Shown: positions 43,355-51,407 of the stretch, in pieces
Layout: each line of letters starts with the position of its first letter
Position numbering within the stretch: the stretch's first letter is position 1
Assembly: GCA_965276825.1 (NCBI GenBank)
Contig: OZ255630.1
Span: forward strand, 558,001 to 622,000
DNA from: G965276765 sp965276825
GTDB taxonomy: Bacteria > Actinomycetota > Acidimicrobiia > Acidimicrobiales > Palsa-688
DNA length: 64,000 bases
Reading direction: 5' to 3'
Position numbers and translations under genes: made by a program
Notes under the pieces: model-generated
Told to the model about the DNA's origin: nothing
Seen by the model: only the letters and a program-made list of their open reading frames with translations
Databases searched by the model: none

Positions 43355-44716
43355 TCAGGGGGCCGGCCGGCCCCCGGGTCGAGTGGCACGCGGAGCGGTC
43401 GGCGCGCGCAGCGCGCCGGCTGCGCGCGCGGGCGAGCGCAGTGTGCTCGATGCGCGCTCCGGGGGGCGCAGTGCGCTCGAGCCGCGTTCGGGCGCGCCGG
43501 CGAGGAACGTGCGGGTCAGCGCGGTCGTCTCCTCCGGCCGCTCGAACTGCGGCACGTGCCCGCAGTCGGGGAAGACCACCGAGGTGGCCGCGGGCACGGC
43601 CTCGGTCACCCAGCGCTCGAAGCGGGCCGGCACCAGTCGGTCGCGCCCGCCCCAGATGAACAGGGCCGGCACCTCGAGCGATGTCAGCCGGGTCCAGAAC
43701 CCGTCGGTGCCGAACGCGTCGTCCAGGTAGATCTGGCGCAGCGCGGCGTAGAAGGCCACCCGGTGGCGTCGGTCCCGGTACACCCGGACGAACTCGCCCG
43801 CCGCCGCGGCGTAGGCCTGCTGACTCAGCCGGGACGGCTCGGCGAACATGGCCCGCAGCCCCCGCGCCGCGACCCCCCTGGTCATCGGCAGCGGCAGACC
43901 GGCCAGCTCGGGTCGGACCAGGCGGACCACCGGGACGAACTGGCGCAGCCGGCGGAAGGCGACCGCGGGGGCGAGCAGCACCAGGGCCTGCACGCGCGCC
44001 GGGTGGGCGAGGGCGATCTCGAGGGAGATCCGGCCGCCGAGGCTGTTGCCCATCAAGATGGCGTCGTCGAGGCCGAGCTCGTCGAGGAACCCGGTCAGCC
44101 AGCGGGCGAAGAACCTGGCGTCGTAGCGACCGTTCGGTGCGGCCGATGCACCGTGGCCGGGCAGGTCCGGGGCGATCACGTGGTGGTCGGCGGCCAGATC
44201 CCACACGGCGGGGAGCATCGAGGCGTTGGTGGCACCGAGGCCGTGGAGCGCGACGATCGGCCTGGCCGACGGGTCACCGGCCTCGAGGTAGCTGGTCCGC
44301 ACCCCGCCGGCGGTCACCACGCCCGCCCTGGCCGAGCGGCGGCTCCGGCGCGCGGGCGTCTCGAGCAACCCGTCGAGCTGCAGGGCGAGGGCCAGGTTGC
44401 CGGTCACGAGGATCTGGTCCTGGAGAAAGGCCTCGACGCCCGGCAGGCGCCCCTCGACGACGGCGATGAGCGTGTCGATGTCCCCGCTGATCCTCGTCAC
44501 CGGGTGGGCCGTGCGTCCGGGATGGGCGCTCACCCGACCGTCCCACAACACGATGGTGCACGCCCCGTCCTCGCCGGCGTCGAGCACCACATCGGCCCGC
44601 TCGCCCGCGACCGGCTCGAGGTGGCCGGCGTCGGGCGGCGAGGCGTCGAGGCGGTGCCGGGTGGCAGCCACGAGATCGGGGGGTCGCGGGCCGGACGCGG
44701 CCGCGGCGGTGCTCAT
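43355..44716 (-). CDS. SCP2 domain-alpha/beta hydrolase fusion
   Basis: A 453-residue protein starting at ATG 44716. Residues 1-125 form an SCP2-like sterol/lipid-carrier domain (GACTIVLWDGRVSAHPGRTA, LEGLLETP-type end). The rest is an alpha/beta hydrolase: IVALHGLGATNASMLPAVW, ILMGNSLGGRISLEIALAHP with the nucleophile Ser, FIWGGRDRLVPARFERW with the acid and PDCGHVPQFERPEETTALTR with the His. The C-terminus is an Arg/Ala/Ser repeat tail (RGSSALRPPERASSTLRSPA). It is divergent from the wax ester synthase gene, across 93 bp, suggesting linked lipid metabolism. Confidence 0.83.
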   Translation of the reverse strand: MSTAAAASGPRPPDLVAATRHRLDASPPDAGHLEPVAGERADVVLDAGEDGACTIVLWDGRVSAHPGRTAHPVTRISGDIDTLIAVVEGRLPGVEAFLQDQILVTGNLALALQLDGLLETPARRSRRSARAGVVTAGGVRTSYLEAGDPSARPIVALHGLGATNASMLPAVWDLAADHHVIAPDLPGHGASAAPNGRYDARFFARWLTGFLDELGLDDAILMGNSLGGRISLEIALAHPARVQALVLLAPAVAFRRLRQFVPVVRLVRPELAGLPLPMTRGVAARGLRAMFAEPSRLSQQAYAAAAGEFVRVYRDRRHRVAFYAALRQIYLDDAFGTDGFWTRLTSLEVPALFIWGGRDRLVPARFERWVTEAVPAATSVVFPDCGHVPQFERPEETTALTRTFLAGAPERGSSALRPPERASSTLRSPARAAGALRAPTAPRATRPGGRPAP

Positions 44717-44809
44717 CTCGCCGCGGACAACGGGTTGGAGCCGCTTCGCACGCGGGTAGGTTACCGACCAGTCACGGCACGGACGTGACCGACGGGAAGG
44801 GTGGGCGGC

Positions 44810-46174
44810 GTGGCCCTGATGCCGATCAGCGATTCGGTGTTCCTGCTGCCCGAGCGGCGGGAGCAGCCCATGCACGTCGGCTCCCTCCAGCTGTTCCGCC
44901 TGCCGGCCGGCGCCGGTCCCGACTGGGTGCGGACGACCTACGAGGCCATGCTCGACCAGACCGAGGTGCGGACGCTGTTCCGCCGCCGGCCCTCCCGGTC
45001 GTTGCGCTCGCTCGGCGCGTGGTCGTGGGTCATCGACGACGACGTCGACCTCGAGCACCACGTGCGCCACTCGGCCCTGCCCCGGCCCGGCCGGGTGCGC
45101 GAGCTGCTCGCCTTGACCTCACGCCTGCACGGCACGCTCCTCGACCGGCAGCGTCCGCTGTGGGAGATGCACGTGATCGAGGGCCTCGAAGGCGACCGCT
45201 TCGCCATCTACACCAAGATCCACCACAGCCTCCTCGACGGCGTCGCCGCCCTCCGCCTGCTCAGCGACTCGCTGTCCACCAGCTCCCGTCAGGTCGTGCC
45301 GGCGATGTGGGTGCCCAGGCAGCCCGAGGAGCGCACCGCGGAGCCCGCCGGCCTCGGCGACCTGCCCGCCAGCGCGGCCCGCGCCGCAGGGGAGCTGGCC
45401 GGGGTCGTCCCGCTCCTCGGCCGCAGAGCGGTCGGATCGATCCTCTCCCCGGGCGCGCCGGTGATCGGCACCCCGCCGAGGACCATGCTCAACGTGGCGA
45501 TCACCGGATCGCGCCGCTACGCCGCGCAGGGTTGGTCCCTCGAGCGCATCAAGGCGGTGGCCAGGAAGTCCGACGCCACCGTCAACGACGTCGTGCTGGC
45601 CATGTGCGCCGCCGCCCTGCGCAGCTATCTCCGGTCCTTCGACGCCCTCCCCGACGACCCGCTCATCGCCATGACCCCGGTGTCGCTGCGCCGACCCGGC
45701 GAGGACGCGGGCGACGGCAACGCGGTCGGCGCCATCCTCGCCTCCCTCGCCACCGACGTCGCCGACCCCGGCGACCGGCTCGATGCCATCAAGGAGTCGA
45801 TGAACCGGGGCAAGCAGAGCCTGGCCGGTCTGAGCCCGCTGCAGGCGACGGCCGTGAGCGCCCTGCTCCTCGCCCCGCTGGCCCTGAGCGCCTTCGGACC
45901 GCTCGGGCGGCTGGCGCCGCCGCCGTTCAACCTGGTCATCTCCAACGTGCCCGGCCCCCGCAAGACGCTGTACCTCAACGGCGCCGCCCTCGATGGCCTG
46001 TACCCGCTGTCGATCCCCCTCGACGGCCAGGCGCTCAACGTGACCGTCACCAGCTACCGCGACAGCATGGGCTTCGGCCTGACCGGCGACCGGCGCGCCC
46101 TGCCCCACCTCCAGCGGCTCCTGTCGTTCCTCGACACCGGGCTCGACGAGCTCGCCGCCCTCACCGGGGTCTGA
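44810..46174 (+). CDS. wax ester synthase/diacylglycerol acyltransferase (WS/DGAT)
   Basis: Esterifies fatty alcohols or diacylglycerol with acyl-CoA for storage lipids. The 454-residue protein (GTG 44810, 9 bases after GGGAAGG) has the active-site KIHHSLLDGVAALRLLSDSL with HHxxxDG, and the N-terminal MPISDSVFLLPERREQPMHV. The C-terminal DUF1298 region is NVPGPRKTLYLNGAALDGLY, PLSIPLDGQALNVTVTSYRD and MGFGLTGDRRALPHLQRLL. GTG 44801 is an alternative start. Triacylglycerol synthesis is typical for actinobacteria with such genes. Confidence 0.92.
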   Translation: MALMPISDSVFLLPERREQPMHVGSLQLFRLPAGAGPDWVRTTYEAMLDQTEVRTLFRRRPSRSLRSLGAWSWVIDDDVDLEHHVRHSALPRPGRVRELLALTSRLHGTLLDRQRPLWEMHVIEGLEGDRFAIYTKIHHSLLDGVAALRLLSDSLSTSSRQVVPAMWVPRQPEERTAEPAGLGDLPASAARAAGELAGVVPLLGRRAVGSILSPGAPVIGTPPRTMLNVAITGSRRYAAQGWSLERIKAVARKSDATVNDVVLAMCAAALRSYLRSFDALPDDPLIAMTPVSLRRPGEDAGDGNAVGAILASLATDVADPGDRLDAIKESMNRGKQSLAGLSPLQATAVSALLLAPLALSAFGPLGRLAPPPFNLVISNVPGPRKTLYLNGAALDGLYPLSIPLDGQALNVTVTSYRDSMGFGLTGDRRALPHLQRLLSFLDTGLDELAALTGV

Positions 46175-46251
46175 CCCCGGCCGACTGCGTCTTCCGTCCC
46201 CGTCTCCCCGAGCGAGGCCCAGGGGCGACGGTCAGGGGCGAGGGTCGAGCG

Positions 46252-47007
46252 TCAGGGGCGCGGGTCGAGGCCGGCGCGGGCGGTCACCAGCTGGTCGAGC
46301 AGCGAGGCGGTCGCCGCGGCCACGACGGTCCTGCGGGGCCCGTGGTCGACCACGACCAGGTCCCGCCCGAAGGCCTCGGCCACCAGCGCGCCGGCCTCCC
46401 GGCACACGAGCATCCCGCCCAGGTAGTCCCACGGCGCCAGGGACGTGGCGCCGCAGTCGACGAAGCCGTCGAGGCGCCCGGACGCGACCGCGCACAGGTC
46501 GAGGGCGGCGGCACCGAGCGAGCGAAACTGCGACCAGCCGAGGTGGGCCTCGGGCCAGCCGGAGAAGGCCACGATCGACTCGTCGAGCCCCACAGCGCCC
46601 GTCGGCCCGATCGGGTCGCCGTCGCAGCGGGCCCCCCCGCCGCGCACCGCCTCGAAGCGGGTGCCGGTGGCCTGGTTGACGACCACGGCGGCCACCGGGC
46701 CGCCGGTGTCGACGGCGCACAGGCTCGTCGCCCACCACGGGAGATCCCTCGATGCGTTGGTCGACCCGTCGACCGGGTCGACCACCACCGTGACCCCGCG
46801 GTCGGGGTGGTGGACCCCCGACTCCTCGGACACGGCGCCGTAGCCGGCCCGGTCGAGCACCTCGAGCGCGGCGCGGTCGGCGACCAGGTCGCTGCGGTAC
46901 TGGCCGTCCCTGGTGCCCGCCAGGCCCCAGTCGTCGAGACCGTCGAGCGCGGCGCGCACGGCGTCCGCCGCCTCGTGCAGGACCTCGAGGACACGGTCGT
47001 CGGCCAC
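46252..47007 (-). CDS. inositol monophosphatase-family phosphatase
   Basis: A Mg-dependent, lithium-sensitive-type phosphatase of 251 residues, GTG start at 47007. The metal-binding motifs are GAVSEESGVHHPDRGVTVVV, DPVDGSTNASRDLPWWATSL, and SLAPWDYLGGMLVCREAGAL. Likely substrates are inositol phosphates, histidinol phosphate or PAP. The start codon lies 22 bp from that of the divergent GNAT gene, so their promoters must overlap and both mRNAs are likely leaderless. Confidence 0.9.
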   Translation of the reverse strand: MADDRVLEVLHEAADAVRAALDGLDDWGLAGTRDGQYRSDLVADRAALEVLDRAGYGAVSEESGVHHPDRGVTVVVDPVDGSTNASRDLPWWATSLCAVDTGGPVAAVVVNQATGTRFEAVRGGGARCDGDPIGPTGAVGLDESIVAFSGWPEAHLGWSQFRSLGAAALDLCAVASGRLDGFVDCGATSLAPWDYLGGMLVCREAGALVAEAFGRDLVVVDHGPRRTVVAAATASLLDQLVTARAGLDPRP

Positions 47008-47029
47008 CGGGCGAAGGTACCGTGCAGCG

Positions 47030-47494
47030 GTGCGGGTACGCGAGGCCACCGAGGACGACCAGGGCGAGATCGAGGCCATGATCCATGAGCTCGCCGCCTA
47101 CGAGCGGGCGGCCGACGAGGTCGCCTTCGACGCCCACGAGCTCGGATCCGCCCTCTTCGGACCCGCACCCTGCGCCCACGTGCTGCTCGCCGACCCGGGT
47201 GACGCCGGGGGTGGGCCGGCCGGGATGGCCGTGTGGTTCGCGACGTTCTCCACCTGGGTGGGGCGGTCCGGCATCTGGCTCGAGGATCTCTTCGTCCGGC
47301 CCGCCTTCCGGCGCCAGGGGGTGGCGTCGGCGCTCATCGCCGGACTCGGCGAGCGGACCACGGGCCGGGTCGAGTGGCAGGTGCTCGACTGGAACGTCGA
47401 CGCCATCGCGCTCTACGACGGGCTCGGCGCCCGACCCGTCGTCGGCTGGACCCGCTACCGGCTCGAACCCGGGACGACCCCGCCAGCGAGCTAG
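47030..47494 (+). CDS. GNAT-family N-acetyltransferase
   Basis: A 154-residue acetyltransferase starting at GTG 47030. The N-terminus VRVREATEDDQGEIEAMIHE and ELAAYERAADEVAF resemble spermidine/diamine acetyltransferases. The acetyl-CoA loop is LEDLFVRPAFRRQGVASALI, and the C-terminal strand is VEWQVLDWNVDAIALYDGLG. The hypothetical gene at 47504 follows after 9 bp. Confidence 0.88.
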   Translation: MRVREATEDDQGEIEAMIHELAAYERAADEVAFDAHELGSALFGPAPCAHVLLADPGDAGGGPAGMAVWFATFSTWVGRSGIWLEDLFVRPAFRRQGVASALIAGLGERTTGRVEWQVLDWNVDAIALYDGLGARPVVGWTRYRLEPGTTPPAS

Positions 47495-47503
47495 CATCCG
47501 GCC

Positions 47504-48067
47504 GTGGCGGTGATCGACGTAGCGGGATACGTGGCCGAGTTGAAGGACCATGCCGTCGACCACGGCTTCCACGTGCACGACGAGCGCCACTTCGTCGAGA
47601 CCTACTCGCTGCGTCAGGCCTTCGAGGTCGAGCTCCACCCCGAGGACGGGTGCGACGGGCCGCTCGACCTGCACCTCGCCCTCGAGGTCGACCCGAGGAT
47701 CCTGCTCGGTTTCGAGGACCAGGTCCTCGCGCTGCCCGAGGGTGCCGAGCCGCCCGACGAGGCGTCGCTGCCCCTGACCTTCACCTGGTCGCTCCCGCCG
47801 GTGTCCAACGGCCCCGACCTGCTCCACCTGGCCATCGACCTGGCCGACATCGGGGGTCGGGCCCTGCCCCTCGAGACGTCGGCCATGGACAGCTTTCCCT
47901 CGGCCACCGCCGAGGCCGAGCGACGCCTGACCATCGTCGCCAAGCGCGAGGTCTCCCTCGCCAAGATCCTCGGCGGCGAGGAGCTGCTCTGCGAGGACTT
48001 CGACCGCGCCCTGGCGGTCAGCGAGTACCTGCTCCAACAGGCGCCCGCGTGGCTCACGCCGCATTGA
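47504..48067 (+). CDS. hypothetical actinobacterial protein
   Basis: A 187-residue acidic protein, GTG start at 47504, immediately after the GNAT gene and probably in its operon. It begins DVAGYVAELKDHAVDHGFHV and ends with a helical segment (LCEDFDRALAVSEYLLQQAP). The middle is strand-rich (AFEVELHPEDGCDGPLDLHL). No signal, membrane segment or catalytic motif. I do not recognise it. Confidence 0.65.
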   Translation: MAVIDVAGYVAELKDHAVDHGFHVHDERHFVETYSLRQAFEVELHPEDGCDGPLDLHLALEVDPRILLGFEDQVLALPEGAEPPDEASLPLTFTWSLPPVSNGPDLLHLAIDLADIGGRALPLETSAMDSFPSATAEAERRLTIVAKREVSLAKILGGEELLCEDFDRALAVSEYLLQQAPAWLTPH

Positions 48068-48116
48068 CCCCGCCCTGATCCCCTCCCGGTCCCGCGGCCG
48101 GATCGGCACCAGCCGG

Positions 48117-48154
48117 ATAATTCGGTTGACGCGGCGCGCGGCGCGTGGTCTGAT
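48117..48154 (+). promoter_or_regulatory. whiB7-type promoter with AT-rich island
   Basis: TTGACG (48126-48131), 17 bp, TCTGAT (48149-48154). ATAATT at 48117-48122 lies 3 bp upstream of the -35 box and is conspicuous in this GC-rich DNA. WhiB7 is known to autoactivate by binding AT-rich DNA just upstream of the -35 box through its AT-hook. Confidence 0.5.
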
Positions 48155-48225
48155 CAGTTGACGCGCGGGGAGTCCCCCGGGCGCGCCGGTCGACGAGCCG
48201 GGCCCGAGCGGAGAGGAGCACCACG

Positions 48226-48399
48226 TTGACCACGATCACGCAGATGCTCCCGCCGGCCCCCCCGTCCCGCTGCTCCGGGGTCACCGCCGTGCGCGGCACA
48301 CGGGGCACCGCCGCCGTCTGCGGCACGAAGCACCTCGGCCGCAGCATCGACCGTCCCACCACCCGGCCCCTGAGCCGATCGGACACACCCGAGGGGTAG
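48226..48399 (+). CDS. upstream ORF in the whiB7 leader
   Basis: A 57-codon frame beginning with TTG at 48226, seven bases after GGAGAGGAG; an internal ATG at 48244 is also possible. It begins TTITQMLPPAPPSRCSGVTA and ends with SRSDTPEG. The composition (Pro, Arg, Thr, Cys) suggests a regulatory peptide rather than an enzyme. It ends 30 bp before the attenuator-like hairpin. Known whiB7 leaders contain a short ORF whose translation controls termination; here the sequence differs from the mycobacterial one. Confidence 0.5.
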   Translation: MTTITQMLPPAPPSRCSGVTAVRGTRGTAAVCGTKHLGRSIDRPTTRPLSRSDTPEG

Positions 48400-48429
48400 A
48401 CCCCGTCGAAGTCCGGTTGCACAGGCTCA

Positions 48430-48457
48430 GAGGCCGTCGGGATCTCCCGGCGGCCTC
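48430..48457 (+). terminator. attenuator-like hairpin before whiB7
   Basis: GAGGCCGTCGGG (48430-48441) pairs with CCCGGCGGCCTC (48446-48457) with one non-Watson-Crick position and an ATCT loop. A pyrimidine stretch (TTCTCGTTCCC) follows. It lies between the upstream ORF and the whiB7 start, where it could terminate transcription early. Confidence 0.6.
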
Positions 48458-48495
48458 TTCTCGTTCCCGTCGATCCTCTCGAAAGGGATGGCGCA

Positions 48496-48825
48496 GTGTT
48501 CGCCACCGACGACTTCACCGACATCCGATTGCCGGACCCCCAGCCGGCCGCCGACGAGTGGGCCGCCGCGGCCTGCCGCCGCGAGGACGCCTCGTTGGGG
48601 GAGCTGTTCTTCTCCGACCAGATCCCCGACATCGCCAGGGCCAAGTCCATCTGCGGTGACTGCCCGGTCATCGACGCCTGCCTGGAAGGGGCCATCGACC
48701 GGCGCGAGCCCTGGGGCGTCTGGGGCGGCCAGCTCTTCGCCAACGGCAAGATCCTCGCCCAGAAGCGAAAGCGGGGCCGGCCCCCGAAGAACCGGGACGA
48801 CGAGGACGTCTCCCTCACTGCGTGA
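48496..48825 (+). CDS. whiB7: WhiB-family regulator with AT-hook (WhiB7-like)
   Basis: A 109-residue WhiB protein, GTG start at 48496. Four cluster-binding Cys are in AAACRREDASLGELFF and AKSICGDCPVIDACLEGA, followed by EPWGVWGGQLFANGKI. The C-terminus has an AT-hook, KRKRGRPPKN, a hallmark of WhiB7, where Mycobacterium tuberculosis has KRPRGRPRKD at the same place. WhiB7 activates intrinsic antibiotic resistance genes. The long leader with upstream ORF and hairpin supports the identification. Other AT-hook WhiB proteins of uncertain role exist, so confidence in the subtype is moderate. Confidence 0.85.
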   Translation: MFATDDFTDIRLPDPQPAADEWAAAACRREDASLGELFFSDQIPDIARAKSICGDCPVIDACLEGAIDRREPWGVWGGQLFANGKILAQKRKRGRPPKNRDDEDVSLTA

Positions 48826-48932
48826 CCCCACGATGCCCGAGCGGCCGGCCCACTCCCGCGGTGCCGGTCGCTGGCGCGCGTTCGCAGCGACGGAGTCGGC
48901 CGCCCCGCCCCGCGTAGGATCAACCGGCTGTC

Positions 48933-49005
48933 GGGCGCTTAGCTCAGTTGGTAGAGCGTCGGCCTTACAAGCCGTTGGTCGGGGGTTCGAGTCCCTCAGC
49001 GCCCA
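48933..49005 (+). tRNA. tRNA-Val (TAC)
   Basis: Cloverleaf with GGGCGCT/AGCGCCC acceptor stem, D-arm GCTC...GAGC, anticodon loop CTTACAA with TAC, T-loop TTCGAGT and A discriminator. CCA is not encoded. A truncated gene ends near its 3' side. Confidence 0.93.
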
Positions 49006-49084
49006 CCGTAGGATCTGGAATCTGGGGACGATGCGGTCGCGGCCTTCGACGGTGAGGCGGTGGACGAAAGGTGGGCCGAGGTGG

Positions 49085-49154
49085 CACCGAGGGCCCCCTC
49101 TTGCCGGTCGATCACGACCAGCGCGGGCTCGGGGTCGACGGTGGTGAGTGCCAC
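49085..49154 (-). pseudogene. N-terminal remnant of an isochorismatase-family hydrolase
   Basis: Starting at GTG 49154, VALTTVDPEPALVVIDRQEG matches the first strand of isochorismatase/cysteine hydrolases (ALTTLDPxTALVVIDLQxG). The frame loses similarity after about 23 codons (near 49085) and no catalytic Cys region exists. It directly follows the MFS gene on the same strand, as such hydrolases often do in MarR-MFS operons. The break lies about 80 bp from the tRNA-Val 3' end. Confidence 0.6.
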
Positions 49155-49162
49155 GGGGTCTC

Positions 49163-50548
49163 TCAGCGCGGGGTCTCGAGCTGGCGGTCGACGAGAGTCA
49201 TCACGAGCACCACGGCGCCGACCGCAACGAGGATGATGGCGATGATGTGGAGGCCGTGGTCGGTGACACTGGTGCGAAAGACGATGCCGGTGATGGCCGA
49301 CGAGGCGATGGAGCCGATGTAGGAGAAGGTGCGGAACAGGCCGGCGGCGGTCCCGACCTGGTTGGCGGAGGCCTGGCGGTAGAGGGCGGTCTGGTTGCCG
49401 GCGATGCCGGCGCCGAGCGTGATGCCGAAGATCAGGGTCACGGCCACGATCAAGATCACCGGGCTGTGCGTGGTGAGCAGCAGGACTCCCATGGCCGCGA
49501 CGAGGAGCGAGATCCCGGCCACGATCAAGGGCCCGCGCACCAGGTTGCGTGCGGAGACCGGTCGGGTGACCACGACCGAGACGGCGGTCAAGGGCAGGAT
49601 GAGCAGGCCGGCCTCCTCGGAGGAGAACCCGCGGCCGACTTCGATCCACTGGGTGATGCCGTAGAGGACGGTGTAGATGCCGAGAAACGTCAGTCCCGTG
49701 CGGAGATAGGTGCGGGTCAGGGGCCCGTTCGAGGCGAGAAGGCGCACGTCGAAGAACGGGGTGGGCGCGCGCAGCTCCCAGACAACGAGGGCGACAGCAA
49801 CGGCGACGGCGGCCGCGAGTGCGATCCAGTGCGGGTGTGGCAGTGACACGAGGAACACCAGCAGACCGGTCATGGCCGCAGCGAAGCCGACGATCCCGGT
49901 CACATCGATGCGCGACGCCACCTCGCGTGCGTGCCTCACCGTGTCGGCGGGGGCGTCGCCAGGAATCCAGAGGATGGCCATGGCGAGTGCCGCGAGGGCG
50001 AAGGGGACGTTGATGAGGAACGTTGCCCGCCACCCGAAGGCGGCGATGAGCAACCCGCCGACGGGCAGACCCACGGCGGCGGTGACGGCGCCGGCGATGA
50101 CCAACCCGCCGAGCACGTTGCCCGGAGGTGCGTCCAGGCCAGCCTGGGTGGACCGTCTCCGGACCATCAACATGGCGGATGGATACCCGGCGGAGGTCCC
50201 GATGCCGATGAGGACCCGGGCGACGAGCAAGGTGGTCAGGTTCTGGGCCACCCCGCCCACGATGCCGCCGACGAGCACGGTGACGATGCCGACCATGAAC
50301 ACCCGGCGAGGTCCGAACTCCTCGGACAGCTTCCCCGCCGTCGGTTGGGCGATCGCACTCGCCAGATAGAGGGAGGAGACCAGTAGCAAGGTGCGGCCGA
50401 CCGAGACGTGCATGGCGGCAGCGATCGGCACCAGGGCGGTGGCGATGACGGAGCTGTTGATCGGGTTCAGGGCCGACCCCATGAACAGGGGGGTCAGGAA
50501 CCGCCAGGGGAACACGTTCGTGCGCGACGTCTGGTCGGACGCCGCCAT
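49163..50548 (-). CDS. MFS drug-efflux-type transporter
   Basis: A 461-residue transporter with about 14 hydrophobic segments. It has the motif A region AGKLSEEFGPRRVFMVGI, the DHA-type LINVPFALAALAMAILW and VARVLIGIGTSAGYPSAML. The second half starts near DVRLLASNGPLTRTYLRTGL. The ATG at 50548 overlaps the MarR stop by one base. With a MarR regulator directly upstream, it is probably an inducible efflux pump of the DHA2 group. Confidence 0.9.
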   Translation of the reverse strand: MAASDQTSRTNVFPWRFLTPLFMGSALNPINSSVIATALVPIAAAMHVSVGRTLLLVSSLYLASAIAQPTAGKLSEEFGPRRVFMVGIVTVLVGGIVGGVAQNLTTLLVARVLIGIGTSAGYPSAMLMVRRRSTQAGLDAPPGNVLGGLVIAGAVTAAVGLPVGGLLIAAFGWRATFLINVPFALAALAMAILWIPGDAPADTVRHAREVASRIDVTGIVGFAAAMTGLLVFLVSLPHPHWIALAAAVAVAVALVVWELRAPTPFFDVRLLASNGPLTRTYLRTGLTFLGIYTVLYGITQWIEVGRGFSSEEAGLLILPLTAVSVVVTRPVSARNLVRGPLIVAGISLLVAAMGVLLLTTHSPVILIVAVTLIFGITLGAGIAGNQTALYRQASANQVGTAAGLFRTFSYIGSIASSAITGIVFRTSVTDHGLHIIAIILVAVGAVVLVMTLVDRQLETPR

Positions 50549-50985
50549 CAGAGGCTCTCCCCGAGCCGTTCGATCAGCGGCGCGGCCGCTCTCAGGGTCT
50601 CGACCTCGGCTCGGGTGAACCCGCCAGCCAGCGCCTTGGCCAGTTGCTCGGTCTGGGCGCTGCGCTCGTTCCGTAGGGCCTGCTGGCCGGCCTTGGTCAC
50701 CGACATCGTCACCCGCCGGCCGTCAGAGGGGTCGGGACGACGCTCCACCAGGCCGCGCTCCTCGAGGGCGGCGAGCGTCGCCCCCATCGCCTGCGGGGTG
50801 ATCTGGTCAACCCTGGCCAAGTCGCTCGTCGTCGCCGACCCAGCCCGTTGGAGGCGGGACAGAGCGGATATCTCGGGAAGCGAGAGCTCGGCCTGGGCAG
50901 ACGACTGGCGGAGCCGTCGCACGAACAGGCTGATGCTCACCTTCAGCGCCGAAGCCACGGTGTTCACGTCGAGGTCTTGCACCAT
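50548..50985 (-). CDS. MarR-family regulator
   Basis: A 145-residue winged-helix repressor starting at ATG 50985. It has LSLPEISALSRLQRAGSATT, SDLARVDQITPQAMGATLAA, LEERGLVERRPDPSDGRRV with the wing, and a helical dimerisation end. It overlaps the MFS gene and most likely represses the operon through the palindrome at 50988-51005, which begins 3 bp upstream of the start. Confidence 0.92.
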   Translation of the reverse strand: MVQDLDVNTVASALKVSISLFVRRLRQSSAQAELSLPEISALSRLQRAGSATTSDLARVDQITPQAMGATLAALEERGLVERRPDPSDGRRVTMSVTKAGQQALRNERSAQTEQLAKALAGGFTRAEVETLRAAAPLIERLGESL

Positions 50986-50987
50986 GA

Positions 50988-51032
50988 ATGAAGGCTAGCC
51001 TTCATAGGCTGGCTTTGCCAACCTAGCCTTCA
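50988..51032. promoter_or_regulatory. operator of the MarR-MFS operon
   Basis: ATGAAGGCTAGCCTTCAT (50988-51005) is a perfect 18-bp palindrome. CTAGCCTTCA recurs 28 bp away at 51023-51032 as a second half-site. GGCTGGC and GCCAACC lie between them and can pair at six of seven positions. The site sits at the start of the marR gene, fitting autorepression. Confidence 0.75.
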
Positions 51033-51078
51033 CAATCTGGCGTGGCGAGTCCGGCGAGGATGGGGGAGCGGGGCCGCT

Positions 51079-51348
51079 CTACCCCGGTGTCGCCGGCCGG
51101 GGGGGCGGCGTCGACAACGACGAGAGCGCCAGGTCGAGCAGGTCGATGTCGGCCCCGTCGAGCGGGATCTCGCCGGTCAGGTACTGGTCGAGGGTGCCGA
51201 GCTCGAGGCCACCCCCGCACTCGACGTACCTGCTCCACAGCTCGATGGTGGTGATGCGGAGACGCAGCTGCGCCTCCTGGAATCGTCGCGGTCCCCCCGC
51301 CAGCTGTTGCACGATCTCCCGATACCCCCCGACCCACAACTGTCCCAC
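51079..51348 (-). CDS. small hypothetical protein
   Basis: An 89-residue frame from ATG 51348. The sequence YREIVQQLAGGPRRFQEAQL, RLRITTIELWSRYVECGGGL and LDQYLTGEIPLDGADIDLLD looks like a real helical protein. No family recognised and no membrane segment. It lies apart from the MarR operon, across its operator region. Confidence 0.5.
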   Translation of the reverse strand: MGQLWVGGYREIVQQLAGGPRRFQEAQLRLRITTIELWSRYVECGGGLELGTLDQYLTGEIPLDGADIDLLDLALSSLSTPPPRPATPG

Positions 51349-51407
51349 GTCACGCTATCCGGCGACGCTGCCCTCAACTCCGGTGGCGGGACGCCGATCA
51401 ATCGAGC

